From the NCBI GenBank assembly GCA_016713135.1, contig JADJPR010000006.1:90373-154372 (forward strand): DNA of 64,000 nt, given 5' to 3'. Positions within the stretch are counted from its first letter, which is position 1, and the number at the start of each line of letters is the position of its first letter. The notes under the pieces were generated by a model, which worked only from the letters and a program-made list of their open reading frames with translations, was not told the origin of the DNA and searched no databases. Positions 38,065 through 50,038 of this stretch are shown in pieces. A program made the position numbers and the translations under genes. The stretch is from Rhodanobacteraceae bacterium. GTDB taxonomy: Bacteria > Pseudomonadota > Gammaproteobacteria > Xanthomonadales > SZUA-5.

Positions 38065-38732
38065 GGTACAGCGCCCGAAGATGCACTTCGTTCCGGTCAA
38101 GACTCTCGGCCAGCAGGATCTGCAGTTGCTCGGCCGTGTGCGCAGCAAGCTTGTATCGCAACGCACCGAACTGATCAGTCAGGTGCGTGGTTTGGCCAGC
38201 GAGTATGGAGTCACCTTCCCGACCAGTCGCGCCGCATTGATGGCAGGCTTGCCGCTGGCGCTGGAGGATGCCGACAACGGGCTGACCCAGTTGGCGCGGT
38301 TCGCCTTGCTCAACGTACTGGAAGATATCCGCGCGCTCGATTCGCGTCTGGCAGCGCTGACCTTGCAGACCGCTGCGCTCGCCAAGCAGGAGCCGGCGTA
38401 CGCACGGTTGCTGACCGTGCCCGGCTTCGGGCCGGTGGTCGCGCCGACGTTCATCGCTGCGGTCGGCGACGGCAAGCAATTCGAGCACGGGCGGGATGTG
38501 TCCGCCTGGCTGGGCATGGTCCCCAAGCAACACGGCACTGGCGGCAAAGTGCAGTTGATGCGCATCTCCAAAAATGGCGATCGCGATCTACGCACGCTGC
38601 TCATCCATGGCGCCAGAGCCGTATTGCGCTGGGTAGACCGCCGCGACGATGCCATGAGCCGTTGGCTGGTGAGCTTGAGAGCTCGGCGTGGCGAAGCGCG
38701 CACCATCGTCGCTCTCGCCAACAAACTGGCGA

Positions 38733-39091
38733 CACGCAGTGAAAGGTGCCGGCGGAACCGGGCGGAATCAGCAGCGAGCGGGCGTAGGTCATGCTGCCAG
38801 CATCGTCGCGACCAAGCGCCGATTGGATCGGGAATCAGTCGCAGGACGTGTCAGAAAAATCTGATTTTTGGCTGTCCTTTGCTCTCGTGCTCTCGTGCTT
38901 TCGCGGTGGGAAGTTTTAGGGCACGCCGCACGCAGCGCGACACGCAGTGGTAGGTGCCGGCCGAACCGGGCGGAATCAGCAGCGAGCGGGCGCAAGTCAT
39001 GCTGCCAGCATCGTCGCGACCAGGCGCCGATTGGATCGGGAATCAGCCGCCCGAATCGTCGGAAAACTCTGATTCTTGGCTGTCCTTTGCT
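38733..39091 (-). repeat. Two tandem 151-bp repeats, each a RAYT 5' end with leader
   Basis: Copies 38733-38883 and 38941-39091 share a 208-bp period and most bases. On the minus strand each begins with a leader (GGACAGCCAA...) and an ATG (38792 and 39000) followed by about 20 RAYT-like codons: MTYARSLLIPPGSAGTFHCVS and MTCARSLLIPPGSAGTYHCVS (21 residues each, the last shared with the intact RAYT's YHCVS). Both then stop being RAYT. They truncate the IS110 gene. Nothing else codes in 38733-39174. Confidence 0.75.
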
Positions 39092-39174
39092 TTGTGCGGT
39101 TTGCAGTTGACGGAGGCGTCCATACGTGTCCCCGCTTTTTGGTTTTTGGTGGCGCCGCCCAACTAATACCGTAG

Positions 39175-39648
39175 TTATTCCGAAATTACGCTGAAAACTT
39201 CTCTCCACAACTCTGGACGGCCGATTCGCTCGAGTCCGAGCTGGATAGCATTCTTGCAAGTCTCGTACTCTAACTCGTCGCTTAATTGATCGACACGCAA
39301 TGGCGTGACCGAGTTATCCGGCAATCCATCCTCATTCAATGGAACATACAACTCGTCTCGATCAGTAAATTCGGAAATTTTCTGGCCCGCCTCGTAACAT
39401 GCTGACGATCGGTACCCAATCCTGGAATCGTAACGAATTAGCAGTGCAAATTCTACATCATGAGAAAGCCGAGCTGATAAACTATCGACTTCGGCAGTGA
39501 ATTGATTCTCATCGCGATTGGAGCGATGTAGAATTAACACCTCCAAAGAAATCTCTACCACTTGCATCGATATGTTGATCTCAGCCTGAATCTTCGCCGC
39601 ACTAGTTCTTGGCTTAGATAATAGAATCCCCTCAAAAACTACACTCAT
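39175..39648 (-). CDS. Candidate immunity protein for the RHS tip
   Basis: This is a 157-residue acidic protein of unknown family. It has no signal peptide, so it is probably cytoplasmic. Its ATG overlaps the stop of the RHS tip frame (AAATGA), as toxin and immunity genes often do. Two 60-base lines counted here have 42% and 47% GC, well below the surroundings, which suggests the tip and this gene arrived as a cassette. Immunity is inferred only from position, size and charge. Confidence 0.55.
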   Translation of the reverse strand: MSVVFEGILLSKPRTSAAKIQAEINISMQVVEISLEVLILHRSNRDENQFTAEVDSLSARLSHDVEFALLIRYDSRIGYRSSACYEAGQKISEFTDRDELYVPLNEDGLPDNSVTPLRVDQLSDELEYETCKNAIQLGLERIGRPELWREVFSVISE

Positions 39649-40560
39649 TTTAGCTCCGTATAATCCACCGGAATTCCTCCGGTCTCTGCCTCAATTCTTT
39701 TTCTCAACCGCGGACCGACTGCTGCTTTTCCCGTTTGAACTTCAATACGAAGACTGGGTGATACCGTCCCATCCTTCAGATAGTTATCCAATATTGATCG
39801 GATTCTATCTTTTTCATCGCGGGGAATTGAACGATTAGAACCCAGACTATCACGGATTTCAGAAATATTGTTCCGGAGATTTGACGTAATCGCCGTGAAA
39901 TCGTCGTACTGCAACCGGTTTGCGAATTTGGCTTCGCGCGGAGAATAGTACTGCCGTCACGTTCCAGGAGCGCTATGTCGATTCCACCCCTGCGCTGAGC
40001 TCTGAAAATAGGCATCTGGCCGACACGTCGCGACGCGCTGTCGGAAACATTCTCGCAAACGGTGCCCTTGATGTTATTGGCGACGCCCACACTGGGCTTT
40101 GAACTACTCTGAAGCACATTCGGGGGTGCGACCGGAACATCATCGGCCAACTTCGTTCCCAACCCGACTTCGAGTTCAGTAGTTATGCTAGTGAGTGCCT
40201 TCCCGGCTGCCTTTGTACCCTGCACCACGGGACTTAGCGGCGTTGGCGGCAACTCGGCACCAGTGGCGACCGCAACAGCAGTACCGGCCGTCTCCGCCAG
40301 CAGTATTTGTTCCGGCATCGTTGCAGTGGCTGCATAGCGCCAACCACCCGCGCGGAAAGCCTGGACGATCCGAGTCCCTGCACCGAGCAAAGTTCGCCCG
40401 ATCAATCCACCAGCCAACAGCGTCGCGCCTTGTAGCTGCATCTTGGCTGTTTCGACTTGCAGGTCCCCCACTTGCTGGAGCCCCTCGCGCGTGCTCAAGT
40501 CCGCCCCAATGGATTCGGCCATGGCGTCAAAGCAATCGCGGTCGGTCATCGGCGTTGGGC
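39645..40560 (-). other. Variable C-terminal tip of the RHS protein (candidate toxin)
   Basis: Everything after DPDGR is polymorphic-toxin space. It has a hydrophobic segment (LLAGGLIGRTLLGAG, TAVAVATGAEL), a linker, then the last roughly 120 residues (GQMPIFRAQRRGGIDIALLERDG...RIEVQTGKAAVGPRL). The D...E pattern vaguely recalls PD-(D/E)xK-fold nuclease tips, but the K position is not convincing. I do not recognise the family. Confidence 0.5.
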
Positions 40561-43500
40561 AACGCCCATCCGGATCAATAAGCGCCCCCGGATTACCCAA
40601 AAATGCGAGATAGGAGTTGAGCGTCAGCGGCCGCTCGTTATCCCCCGCCCACTCATCCCGACTAGTGAACCGCCCCACCCCCGCCCGGTACTGCCGCGCC
40701 TGCGCATACAGCTCATCGCTTAACAGCGGATCCTTCAGATACCCCGTATGCCCCAGCCTGCTCTGCAGCCCAGTGCTCGCCTTCTCCACACCCCAGACAT
40801 CGGTCCGCGTCCACCCGGCAATGGCGGCGGTCCCGTCGGTGATCAGCTGCGGGGTGCCGTGCACATCGGTGTGCAGGGTGCTTCTGATCGATCCCTCGCG
40901 GGAGCTGATTGCCCACCCGTATGCGTGCTGGTAATCGGCCAGGCTGGTCCCGAGTGCGTTGGTGATGCCTGCCAGCCGGGTGCCGTCGAACTGGTACAGC
41001 TCGGTGCTGCCCGCCGCCTCGCGCAGCGTGCGTTGCCCGAACGCGTCCACTTCGTAGCGGACGATCGGGTTCCCGCCCTCGCTGACTTCGAGCAGCCGGT
41101 CTTGGGTGTCGTACTGGTAGGTGCGGGTGATGCCGGCGGCGGTGTGGCTGGTTTGGCGGCCGGCGGCGTCGTGGCCGTAGCTGGCGACGACCTGACCGTC
41201 TTCCCGGGTTTCCGTCAGGCGGTCGCGCTCATCGTAGTGATGCGTACGCAGCAAATTGCCGGGTAGCGACTCGGCGGTGCGATTGCCGACTTCATCCAGG
41301 GTGTACTCGACGCGCTGGCCGTCGGTGGTCACCGCCTTCAGGCGTTCGGCCAGGTCGAGTTCGTAGGCGATCTCGATGCGTTCGCTGCCGCGTTCCCAGC
41401 TTTCGGCGACGCGGTGGCCGTTGGCGTCCAGGGTGTAGCCGAGCGTCAGCAGAGCCGCGGCGCCGAGGGCGTGGCGTAGCTGGCTGACGCGTCCGGCGGC
41501 GTCGCGGCTGACTTCGGTGCGGGTGCCGTTGGCGTGGTCCAGCGCACTCAAGCGGCCAGCGCGGCTGACGGTCGCGGTGGTCGCCGTCGCTGCCGGCGGC
41601 GTGATGCCCTGCAACTGGTCCAGTGCGTTGTAGGTGTAGGACGTGCTGCCCTCGGGACCGGTGCGTTCGATGCGGTTGTCGCTGGCGTCGAAGCGCTGGT
41701 GCACGCTCAGGCCATTGCGATCAGTCCAGTCGGTGCGCCGGTTGAAGGCGTCGTAGCTGGCGGTCCACAAGCGCGGCGCGCCGGCACCGGCGTATTCCTC
41801 GACTCGCGTCAGATTCCCGTTGCCGTCGTAAAGCCGGACCACGCGATCGATGCCATCCGCGGCGGCGGGCAATCGGCGGGTTTCGACCAGGCGATTCAGC
41901 GCGTCGTACTCCATTTCCAGACGCTGGTCGTTCTCGCGCACCCACACCTCCCGATTGCCCTCGGCGTCGGGCGTGAACAGCTCTTCTGCGCCGCCCGGGT
42001 GCTCGGTGCGCGTCAAGCGATTCGAGGCGTCGTATGTGTGCCCGGTCACCTGTTCCCGCGCGTTGGTCATGCTGGTCAGATTGTCGGCCGGATCGTACCC
42101 GTAGACCGTCTCGTTCTGAAGCGGATCGGTGACCTTCTCCAGCCGGCCCGCGGCATCGTAGTCGAACTTCCAACGGTGGTTTTCGGAGGCCGGCTTGACG
42201 ATCGCCGTGCGCAAGCCGCGGCCGTCGTATTCAAAGTGGGTGACCTCAGCGAGCGCGTTGGACTCGGTAATCCTGCGCAGCCGCAGGTCGTAGGTGTAGG
42301 TGGTCGTGACACCGTCCGCATCGGTGCTGCTGAGCAACTGGTCGGCTGTTCCGTAGTTGTAGCGTACCGTGGCGCCCAGCGGACGCCGCTCTTCCTGCAG
42401 GCGCCCGGCGGTGTCGTAGACGAAGGTGGTGATGCGCCCCTGGCCATCGGTGTGGGACGCCCGCCGGCCGGCCGCATCGTAACTCTGCAATTCATCGCGA
42501 CCTGCGCGCGAACGCTGCAACTCGCGGCCTTCGCCATCCAGCGTCAACACGGTCTCGATGCCCTTGCGGTCCGTCTCGCCGATGACCCGGTCCAGCGCGT
42601 CGTAACGCCAGGATTGGTGCGTGGTCAGGGGTGCAGGGTCATCCTGGCGGGTGCGCCGGTTGAGAGCATCGTAATGGAACACGGTCGCACGCTGCAGGCG
42701 ATCGGTGTGGCGGATCTGGTTGCCAAGGTCGTCCCAGGCCCAGGACTGGGTGCCGGCCGGATCGATCGTCGAGATGCGCCGTCCCAGCGCATCGTAGTCG
42801 TGCGTGGTCGTGAATCCGCGCGGATTCCTCTCGCTGGCCAGTTCGTCGTGCAGCGTCCACGTGCGTATCCACTCACGCGCAAGCGGCCGGGTCTCGCGGA
42901 TCTGGCGCCCGAGGTCGTCATGGTCGTAGGTGGTTTCTGCGCCCAGCGCATCACGCCGGGCGACGACGCGGCCCTCCTCGTCGTAGTCGAGTTCCTCGAT
43001 CGACCCAAGTGCATCCGTACTCCTCTTGCGGCGGTTGAGGTCATCGTAGACGTGTGCGATCGGCGACTGGCTGGGACGGGTCTCGGTCAGCACATTGCCC
43101 ACCGCGTCGTAGGTCACGCTGCGCACGCGACCGTCGCCTGGGCGGGTTTCGGAGACGACGCGACCGCGAGCATCGTAGGTGTAGCTGGTTGTGCGGCCGC
43201 TGGGATCCGTCAGGCTGAGCAGCTGCCCGGCGGCATCGTAAGTTCTGGTGCGCTGGCCGCCGGCGCGGTCAGTGGCGCTGGTCTCGCGCCCGCGCGTGTC
43301 GTACGCCCAGGTGCGCGTCAGCGCAGAGACGCCGGGATACTGCAGCAACTCGCTCGTCAGCCGGCCCATGCCATCGTAATTGCGCTGGGTGACGCGCCCC
43401 AGCGGCTCGCTCCTCTCGGTTTCGCGACCGAATCCGTCGTAATCGATCTCGGTCTGTCGCCCCAGCGGATCGGTCAGGAGAGTCAGCCGTCCTTCGCCGT

Positions 43501-46500
43501 CGCGTGCTTCCAGGGTGGTCAATTCACGGCTGTCGAGCAGGCGGGCAGTCTGCGTGCGGAAGTAGCGCGGGTGATCGTACTGATGCCGCGTGGTCCGAAC
43601 CCCGGGACCAACGGCGACCCGCTCCTCGGTCAGGTTGCCCGCGCGGTCGTAGTCCCGCTCGGTGACCCGCCCGAGGGGCTCTGTCGTTCGTGTACGGCGG
43701 TCGAGCAGATCGTACTCGTGGGTAGTCTCGGTGCCATCGAATTTGCGTTCGCGCGTGAGATTCCCGTTTCCGTCGTAGTCCATTTCCCGGAAATCGCCAA
43801 GGGCATTGGTGACCTTGATCGCCCGGCCGAGCGCATCCAGTTGATGCACGGTGACACGGCCAAGTTCGTCGATTTCGCGGCGAACATCCTCGGCATCCAG
43901 ATAGCGGACTTCGCGCTGCGAGCCGTCTGCAAACGTGGTGACCGTCAATCGATCCAGCCCGTCATGGGTATAGGTCTCCACACGACCGACTTCGTCGGTA
44001 CGCGACAGCGGGCGGCCACGCGCGTCAAAGGCCTGCCGCGAAACAGCGCTGTCCGCATGGACCGTACGCACGAGCAGTCCCATCGAGTCGTAGGTATAGC
44101 TGGTCTGTGCATCCTCGAAATCCGTCCAGGATGCGACATCGCCGTTGGCGCCATAGGTCCAGGACTCGGTTTCACCGGACCGGGTTCGCGACACCCGGTT
44201 TCCGCGCTGATCGTACTGATAGATCTCGCCGACGCCGGCGAAGTCCGTGTGGCTCGCAGGGCGATTCAGGATTCGGAGGTCGAAGTTCTCGGGCGCCTTC
44301 CAGGTGTATCGCTGCTCGACCGGCGAACCACGGCCGCTGCGACGCTCCCGCAGCACATTGCCGAACTCGTCGTACTCAAAATCGGTGACGACCGCTTCAC
44401 GGTCCACCTGGCGACTCGGCTGCCGATGTTCCAGATTCCATTCCGTTTGCGACGTCCCGATCGGATCGACCACGCGATCGACGCCACCGAAACCATTCAT
44501 CCGGTAATTGGTGTCGATGCTCCGCGGACTTGTGACGACGGTATTGACCGCCTGACCCAGACCCCGCAGGCCCTGGAACTCGAAGCGCGTGGCCTGCCCC
44601 AGTGCATTCGCGTGGCGGACGACGCGCAGTTCCGGAAGCACATCGATATTGCCGCCCCCGCGTGGCGAATGCACCCATTGAAGCTCGTAGGTGAATGATT
44701 GCCGGGTGCGTGACGCAACCTCGTCGCGCACATTCAACATGCGCGAGCCCAGGCGATGCCAGGACTCGTCGGTACCTTCAACAAACCCGAAATCCTGGTA
44801 GGTGTAGGTCTCATCGAACGGCGCGTCCGTGCGATGCACCCGAGTCAGTTGTGCATTGCCGTCATAGGCGAAAAGCAGCTCGAAGCCGCCCGGCGCACGG
44901 GCGCGCATCAGCAAGGGATAGATGCCCGGCTCTTCGTAGTCGCCGCCCGTGGGACGTAACTCGTATTCCAGCTCCAGGTTACGCCCGCCACTGCCCGACA
45001 GGGCACTGGTGACCGGGATGCCGCCGAGCCATCGATAGCTACGGGTGACCCGGTTCCCATTGGGATCCTCGGTGAAGGCAACCGGCACTATCCGGTAATT
45101 GCTCGCGGGATTCAGGTAGCCATTGCCGCGAGCGAAGTGGTAGCGCGTACCGTCCTTGGCGTAAACGTCATAACTCCCGTCCGGACGCTGGTAGAGACTG
45201 CCGTGATATCCGTGCAGCGCGCGATAGCGCAGGCTGCCATCCGGTTCCGTACCGGCGGCCTCGAATTCAGTGCCCGCTCCCTGAGCGCCGACCAACTGGG
45301 GTCTGCACGCATTCAGATGCAGCTCGACGTTGAGATTGGAACTCCATCCTCGTCCGAGACTCCCGATTCGCGCACCCTGCTGACTGCTCCAGGTACGTTG
45401 CAGCGCGAGCTCCGGGCCGCGTCCCGGCAGCTGCAGGTCCTGACGGGAAACGGTGACCTGACCGTCGAACAGATCGACATCGGCTATTACGGTATGCCCA
45501 AGGCCCAGATGGTCCCGCCGATCCACCTGGTGAGTCAGTGTCGTGCGCAGCTCTTCCTGAACTCCCGACTCTGTGGTCGCGCGGACACGCACTTCGAACC
45601 GACCGATCGGAAGATTGTCTGCAAGAACCTCCTTGCGCCCGAGGCCCGCGTCGAACCACTCATCGTTGATCAATGTCCCGCTGAGGAGTGGGGAAACGTT
45701 GCCGTGCTCGTCTTTCCGATAAAAGTCGGCGCGAACCCTGGCGCGGCGTGCGAGCAGGAAAACCAACTCCCCACTGCGATTGCAGTAATCATTGGCCGAG
45801 ACATTGATCGCACGGAGCATGTGCGCATTTTCAGTCCCCCGAAGTGCCAGCGCCGTGGCCTCCCCGTTCGTGACCGCGCCATTCTGTCCGGAATGCAAGC
45901 CGACGCCGACGATAACGTCGTCCGAAGCCGTCAACGGAAACCGATCCGACTCAATCCGATACGGCGTGCCCTCGTTGATGCTGAATTTGATTGCGTAGTT
46001 TTCAGCGGGATCGTAGGTCCAGCCGCGGCTGTACATTAATGTGCCGGTATCCAATATTGGGGGGCCGATCCCACGTTGAATGATCTCCCCTGACTTCTCA
46101 AACTCAACCACAGTATCGCCGCCGAGATATTCTGGCGGAGCAACTAGCAGCCGGATGGATAGATCGTCAGCTACAGTTCCGGCAGCGGAGAGAGCAAACG
46201 GAAGTGGGTCCACCTCAGCAATCCGCGGCAGAACAGACCAGACTGCTGGAAAGCTAAAGTCCAATCGCACAACGAAATTGCCCGGTGTCTGCATGCGCCC
46301 GCCCACCTCGACCTTTCCTGGGCCGGGTGGCATCCTGACGTTGTATTCAAACAAGCCGCCACCCAACCACGTCGCTGGCGACGCAATTGCTCCCGAACTA
46401 GTCGTCATTATCACGTCCGGGGTAACGGAGGGATAATTCCCGGGATAGAATGGACCAGGCAGTCGTGATACCCAGGTGACCAGCAGGTCGTTTTGCGGCG

Positions 46501-49500
46501 GGTACGGATTTTCCATGGAGTACAGCGTGAATCTACGTGGTACCGGAAGCCATTCACCGGGACGTGCGGATTCTATGGAGTCCGTACTCGTAAAGTAGTA
46601 CCCAGGATTGCTGCCCGTGTTGTCCGATACATCGCCCTCTCCGACTGCATGTGCTGCCCCACCTTGGTGCACAATCGCATGGGTAATGACAACGTCCCAT
46701 TGGGAGCGGGCCGATTGACAAAAACGCAATGCGTCCAGATTGGTGGCGTTGTGGAGTATCAGGCGCTTTGGCGCAGCACCAGGGGTCGATACCGTAACGT
46801 TCAGCTCAAGACCTGCCGCATTATGCGGCGCGACGTGGAATAAGTTGTCGCTTGCGCGAGTCTTGAAATCGATGTTGGTTCGCAAGCAGCTGTGCCCTGT
46901 CAACAGCGCCTCTCCCTCGGGGCAGTCGCCGGGGAGGAATGCACCACCAGGTGTTGCGCCGGCGTATGCGCTGGCTGGGCATTGAAAATCGACCAAGTCA
47001 CGGATGATCGGGCTGAACTCGGTAGCCAAATGAATGGGAGCGTTGGCAATCCTGTTTCCAAATTCGTCGACTGCCATTAGCGACCAAGTGGCGTAGCCAA
47101 CTCCGGCATGTGCTGCAACTACCTCAGTCCCATCCGGGTATCGGAAGACGGGTGGTCCGTACACTTCGATATGACGTACATCATCCGGACGCCCGAAAGC
47201 CTCATAGTCGGTTCCCGCGATAATGCCGTCAGGCGCATACCGCGACGCCGCGTTAACGCGCACTAGGTTGACCCCCATGAATTGCGGGTGCAGTTCTGGA
47301 TCATCTGGGCGCTCAGACACGTAGCGCCCAGAGTTGATCTCCGTCCCTAGCCGAAGGCGTACCTCAGCCAAACCATGCCGGTCGCTGGTAAGTGTCACTG
47401 ACGAACCCGTGGAGCTTCCGCCGGTCAGACGGCCATCTCCAGCAACAACGGAAAAAGTCACGCTCGCTCCCACCACTGGGCGCCCGTTCGGATCCTCGAT
47501 TCGGGCGCGCAGGGGTGTAGGTAGTTCGGTTACGACGGTGGCGATCTGCTGATCCGAATCGTCGAACAGGCGAATCTTCAGTACATCGGTGGGGTCGAGG
47601 TTGGGCGCCGCGCCGTATGGATCCGCGAAGAGCGCGCCCAGACTGGAGAGGAACCAGTCCGAAACGGGTAGCACGGTTACGCCGCCTGCCAGGCCTCCGC
47701 TCACGAAGTACCCCGCCGAGCCGTCGACCGCGGTGACCTGCCACACGGAACCACGCCATGCACCGACATCGAGCACGGTTGCGGGGATGCGGACGCGGTG
47801 GCCGATTTGCAGCCAGGCGGCCAGCGCCTGCTTTACGGGCTCCGGGTGTGCCAGCGACGGCAGCTGGGCGATCCCTGCGGCGCCCTCCAGTTGGAGCACC
47901 GTCGGCCCGGCCAGGTGCGCCCGCGCTAGCCCGCGGTCGGCCGAGATGGCCGGCACCGCCCACTGGTCCTCGAAAACGCGATGCTCGAGGTAGGAGCATT
48001 GCAGCGCCGCGAGCGTGAACCAGTGGTGTTCGTCGTCGGTGTGTCCACCGCGCGAGATCACATCGAGGTCACGCGCGGCGGCGTCGATCGCGACCGAATT
48101 GAAACTCAGCTGCAGCGGTACGCCATCGACACTCGCGATGTCCATCTGCGTCAGCGCGAGGGTGGTCGTCGGCAGCGGCTCGATCAGCCGCACACCGAGC
48201 AAGTCCGCCAGTTCGCCACTGTCCGCCCGACACTCGCTGGCGTAGCGGGAAGCCAGATTGCCGAGCACACGGGAAACAGCTGGCTCGGTGTCTTCGGTGA
48301 CCGTGTCGTCCAGACCTTCTGGCGGCCGCGGCGCCCCCGAATCGATCAGGATGCTCGCCATCCCGCCGGATACCAGCGTTTGCTCGACCGTCCGCGCCTC
48401 TCCGGCCACCTCGGTAAGCACCAGCAGTCGCAGCTCCTTGGCGGCATCGACTGCCTCGCCGACGAATCGCACTTCGCCGCCGACACTCAACCTTGGACGC
48501 AGGCGGAAAAGGTACGGCGGAACCTCGCTCAGTCCGCCGCCCAGGCTGTTCAGCAGGTTCTGATCGTCCGCTGTTGCCGGCTGGAACGAGACTGTCAGCC
48601 GCCGGGAAGACGCCTCGAGCACCGGGAGGTCAGCCACCAGGAGTTCGCGCGACTCGTCCCTTACGGTGACACGCACGGTCGCGGCCGTGCCAGGCGGCAG
48701 CTCGGCCGACTCCTGGCGCACGCCGACCACTGCGAAGGGCAGGCTCGCCGGCAACAATTCGAGGTCCGTGCCGCTCGGCCGGACCAGCGCCAACTGGTCT
48801 GCGTACGTTCCTGCGGCTGGATTCGAGGTCAGGTAGGGCTGGACCAGGGCGCGCAGTCGCTCGAGCGGAGACATGCCGGGATCGGTCGTCAGGAACTCCG
48901 TGACCAGCGCATCCTGGTCGATTGCGGCGGCGGCCAGCACGCGGGTAGCCGCACGTGCCACATGCGGCTTCACGGCTGGCGCGAACGGCAGCCATACCCG
49001 GCCCGTCTGGGTCGCTGCGCTGCCACGGTATTGCACAAAGGGAACGTGCGCGGATATCCAGGTCTGTTCGAACTCGACGCCCGTGACGACACCGCCCTCG
49101 ACCACAGGCCGATGTGGTCGCAAGGCGCGATTGAGCGCTTCGAATACAGCCGCGTCGCCCTGGAGATTGAGGGTTGCCTCCAGCTCCGGCAGCGACCACC
49201 GGCCCACGCCCTGAACGTAGCGTGCCGGCACGTTCGAGGCGCGCAACAAGGCGATCAGCAGGCTGGCCTGATCGACATCATTGCCCGCGCGTGCGCGCAG
49301 ACAGCCCAACGCGCCCCGTTGGGAACCCGGATACCACTCGGTCCGAATGCTGCCGCGCACGAAGTCCAGGATGCGCGTGTACTCGTTACCCAGCTCAGCA
49401 GCCTTGGCGACGATTTCCGGGTGCAGGGGCGCGTCCAGACTGTCCTGCAGATCGCTGGCGACCGGTGGTGGCGCTGGCGCCTGCTGATAGCTCGGGACGA

Positions 49501-50038
49501 CACTTGCTCCACCCATCAGCAGTGGCGCGGCCGCCCAGTAGCCGCGCTGGAGGGGCAATGCAGTGCCCAGGATCGGGAAGCGAGGCGCGTCTGCATCCTG
49601 CGGCGCCAACTTCGCTGGTGCAGCCAGGGCGTTGAGTACGCGGCCCCGAGCGTCGACCAGTCGCGCCTGGATCGTTGCCGGCAGCCCGGCCTGCTGCAGA
49701 CGCTGCTGCCAGAGATCGAAGCGCTTCGACTCCAGCAGCGCGCGGACCCGCTGCGCACCGGGAACTCCCTGCGCGGAACGACCAACCCCGCCGGCTGGCA
49801 AGCGACTCTGCGTTGTCGCCTCGGGGCGATCCCGATGCCGCGCGTCCACGCCGCGCTGCAGGTCGATCAACCATTGCTCCGCCAGCAGGCTGTCCGCGGC
49901 AGGGCTGATTGCCGGAGCAGCCACCACGATCGGGGTGGCGACCGGACCAGAGACCGGCTGGCGCAGGCCCCACGCCGAAGCGCCCACCAGCAGGAACAGG
50001 ATCGCCCAGCGCGAGAACTTCGCATGCGGTGCGTTCAT
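39645..50038 (-). CDS. RHS/YD-repeat protein with transglutaminase-like N-terminus and variable C-terminal tip
   Basis: About 3460 residues. The N-terminus has a membrane or Sec signal (WAILFLLVGASAWG). A transglutaminase-like domain at about 215-290 reads AGNDVDQASLLIALLRASNVPARYVQG; the usual catalytic Cys before the helix is not there, so it may be non-enzymatic. Ig-like and unassigned domains lead to a DUF6531-like start of the RHS part (GRGPELALQRTWSSQQG) and dozens of YD repeats (YDALGRRIS, YDGNGNLTRE). The core ends at RAGVGRFTSRDEW...LIDPDGR near 40560, as in other RHS toxins. The tip beyond it is unlike the core. Near 39930 the frame shifts by one base: the main frame ends at 39776 in nonsense, while the coding-like tip continues (FANRLQYDDFTAITSNLRNN) to 39645. 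The start ATG overlaps the upstream stop (ATGA) behind GGAG. Confidence 0.88.

Larger units (their letters stand above)
35923..38732 (+). pseudogene. IS110-family transposase, split by another IS and truncated
   Basis: The N-terminal DEDD part (35923-36222) has GIDLAKSVFQ, AMEACATGHFW and KNDSGDALAITEAV. A one-base loss near 36100 shifts the frame after GHFW. The coding sequence is interrupted at 36223 by the IS1634-like element and resumes at 38065 with VQRPKMHFVPVKT, then the Tnp_IS116 part (LLTVPGFGPVVAPTFIAAVGDG, DVSAWLGMVPKQHGTGGK). Removing the inner element plus one GGTAC copy rejoins GCG GTA CAG CGC in frame. The 3' end breaks off at about 38732 where RAYT-derived repeats begin, so the normal C-terminus is missing. 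AAGGAGG precedes the start. The gene is not functional. Confidence 0.82.

Noticed and set aside
38733..39091. CRISPR repeat or phage attachment sites
   Set aside because: There are only two copies, 151 bp long, and they encode a RAYT N-terminus.
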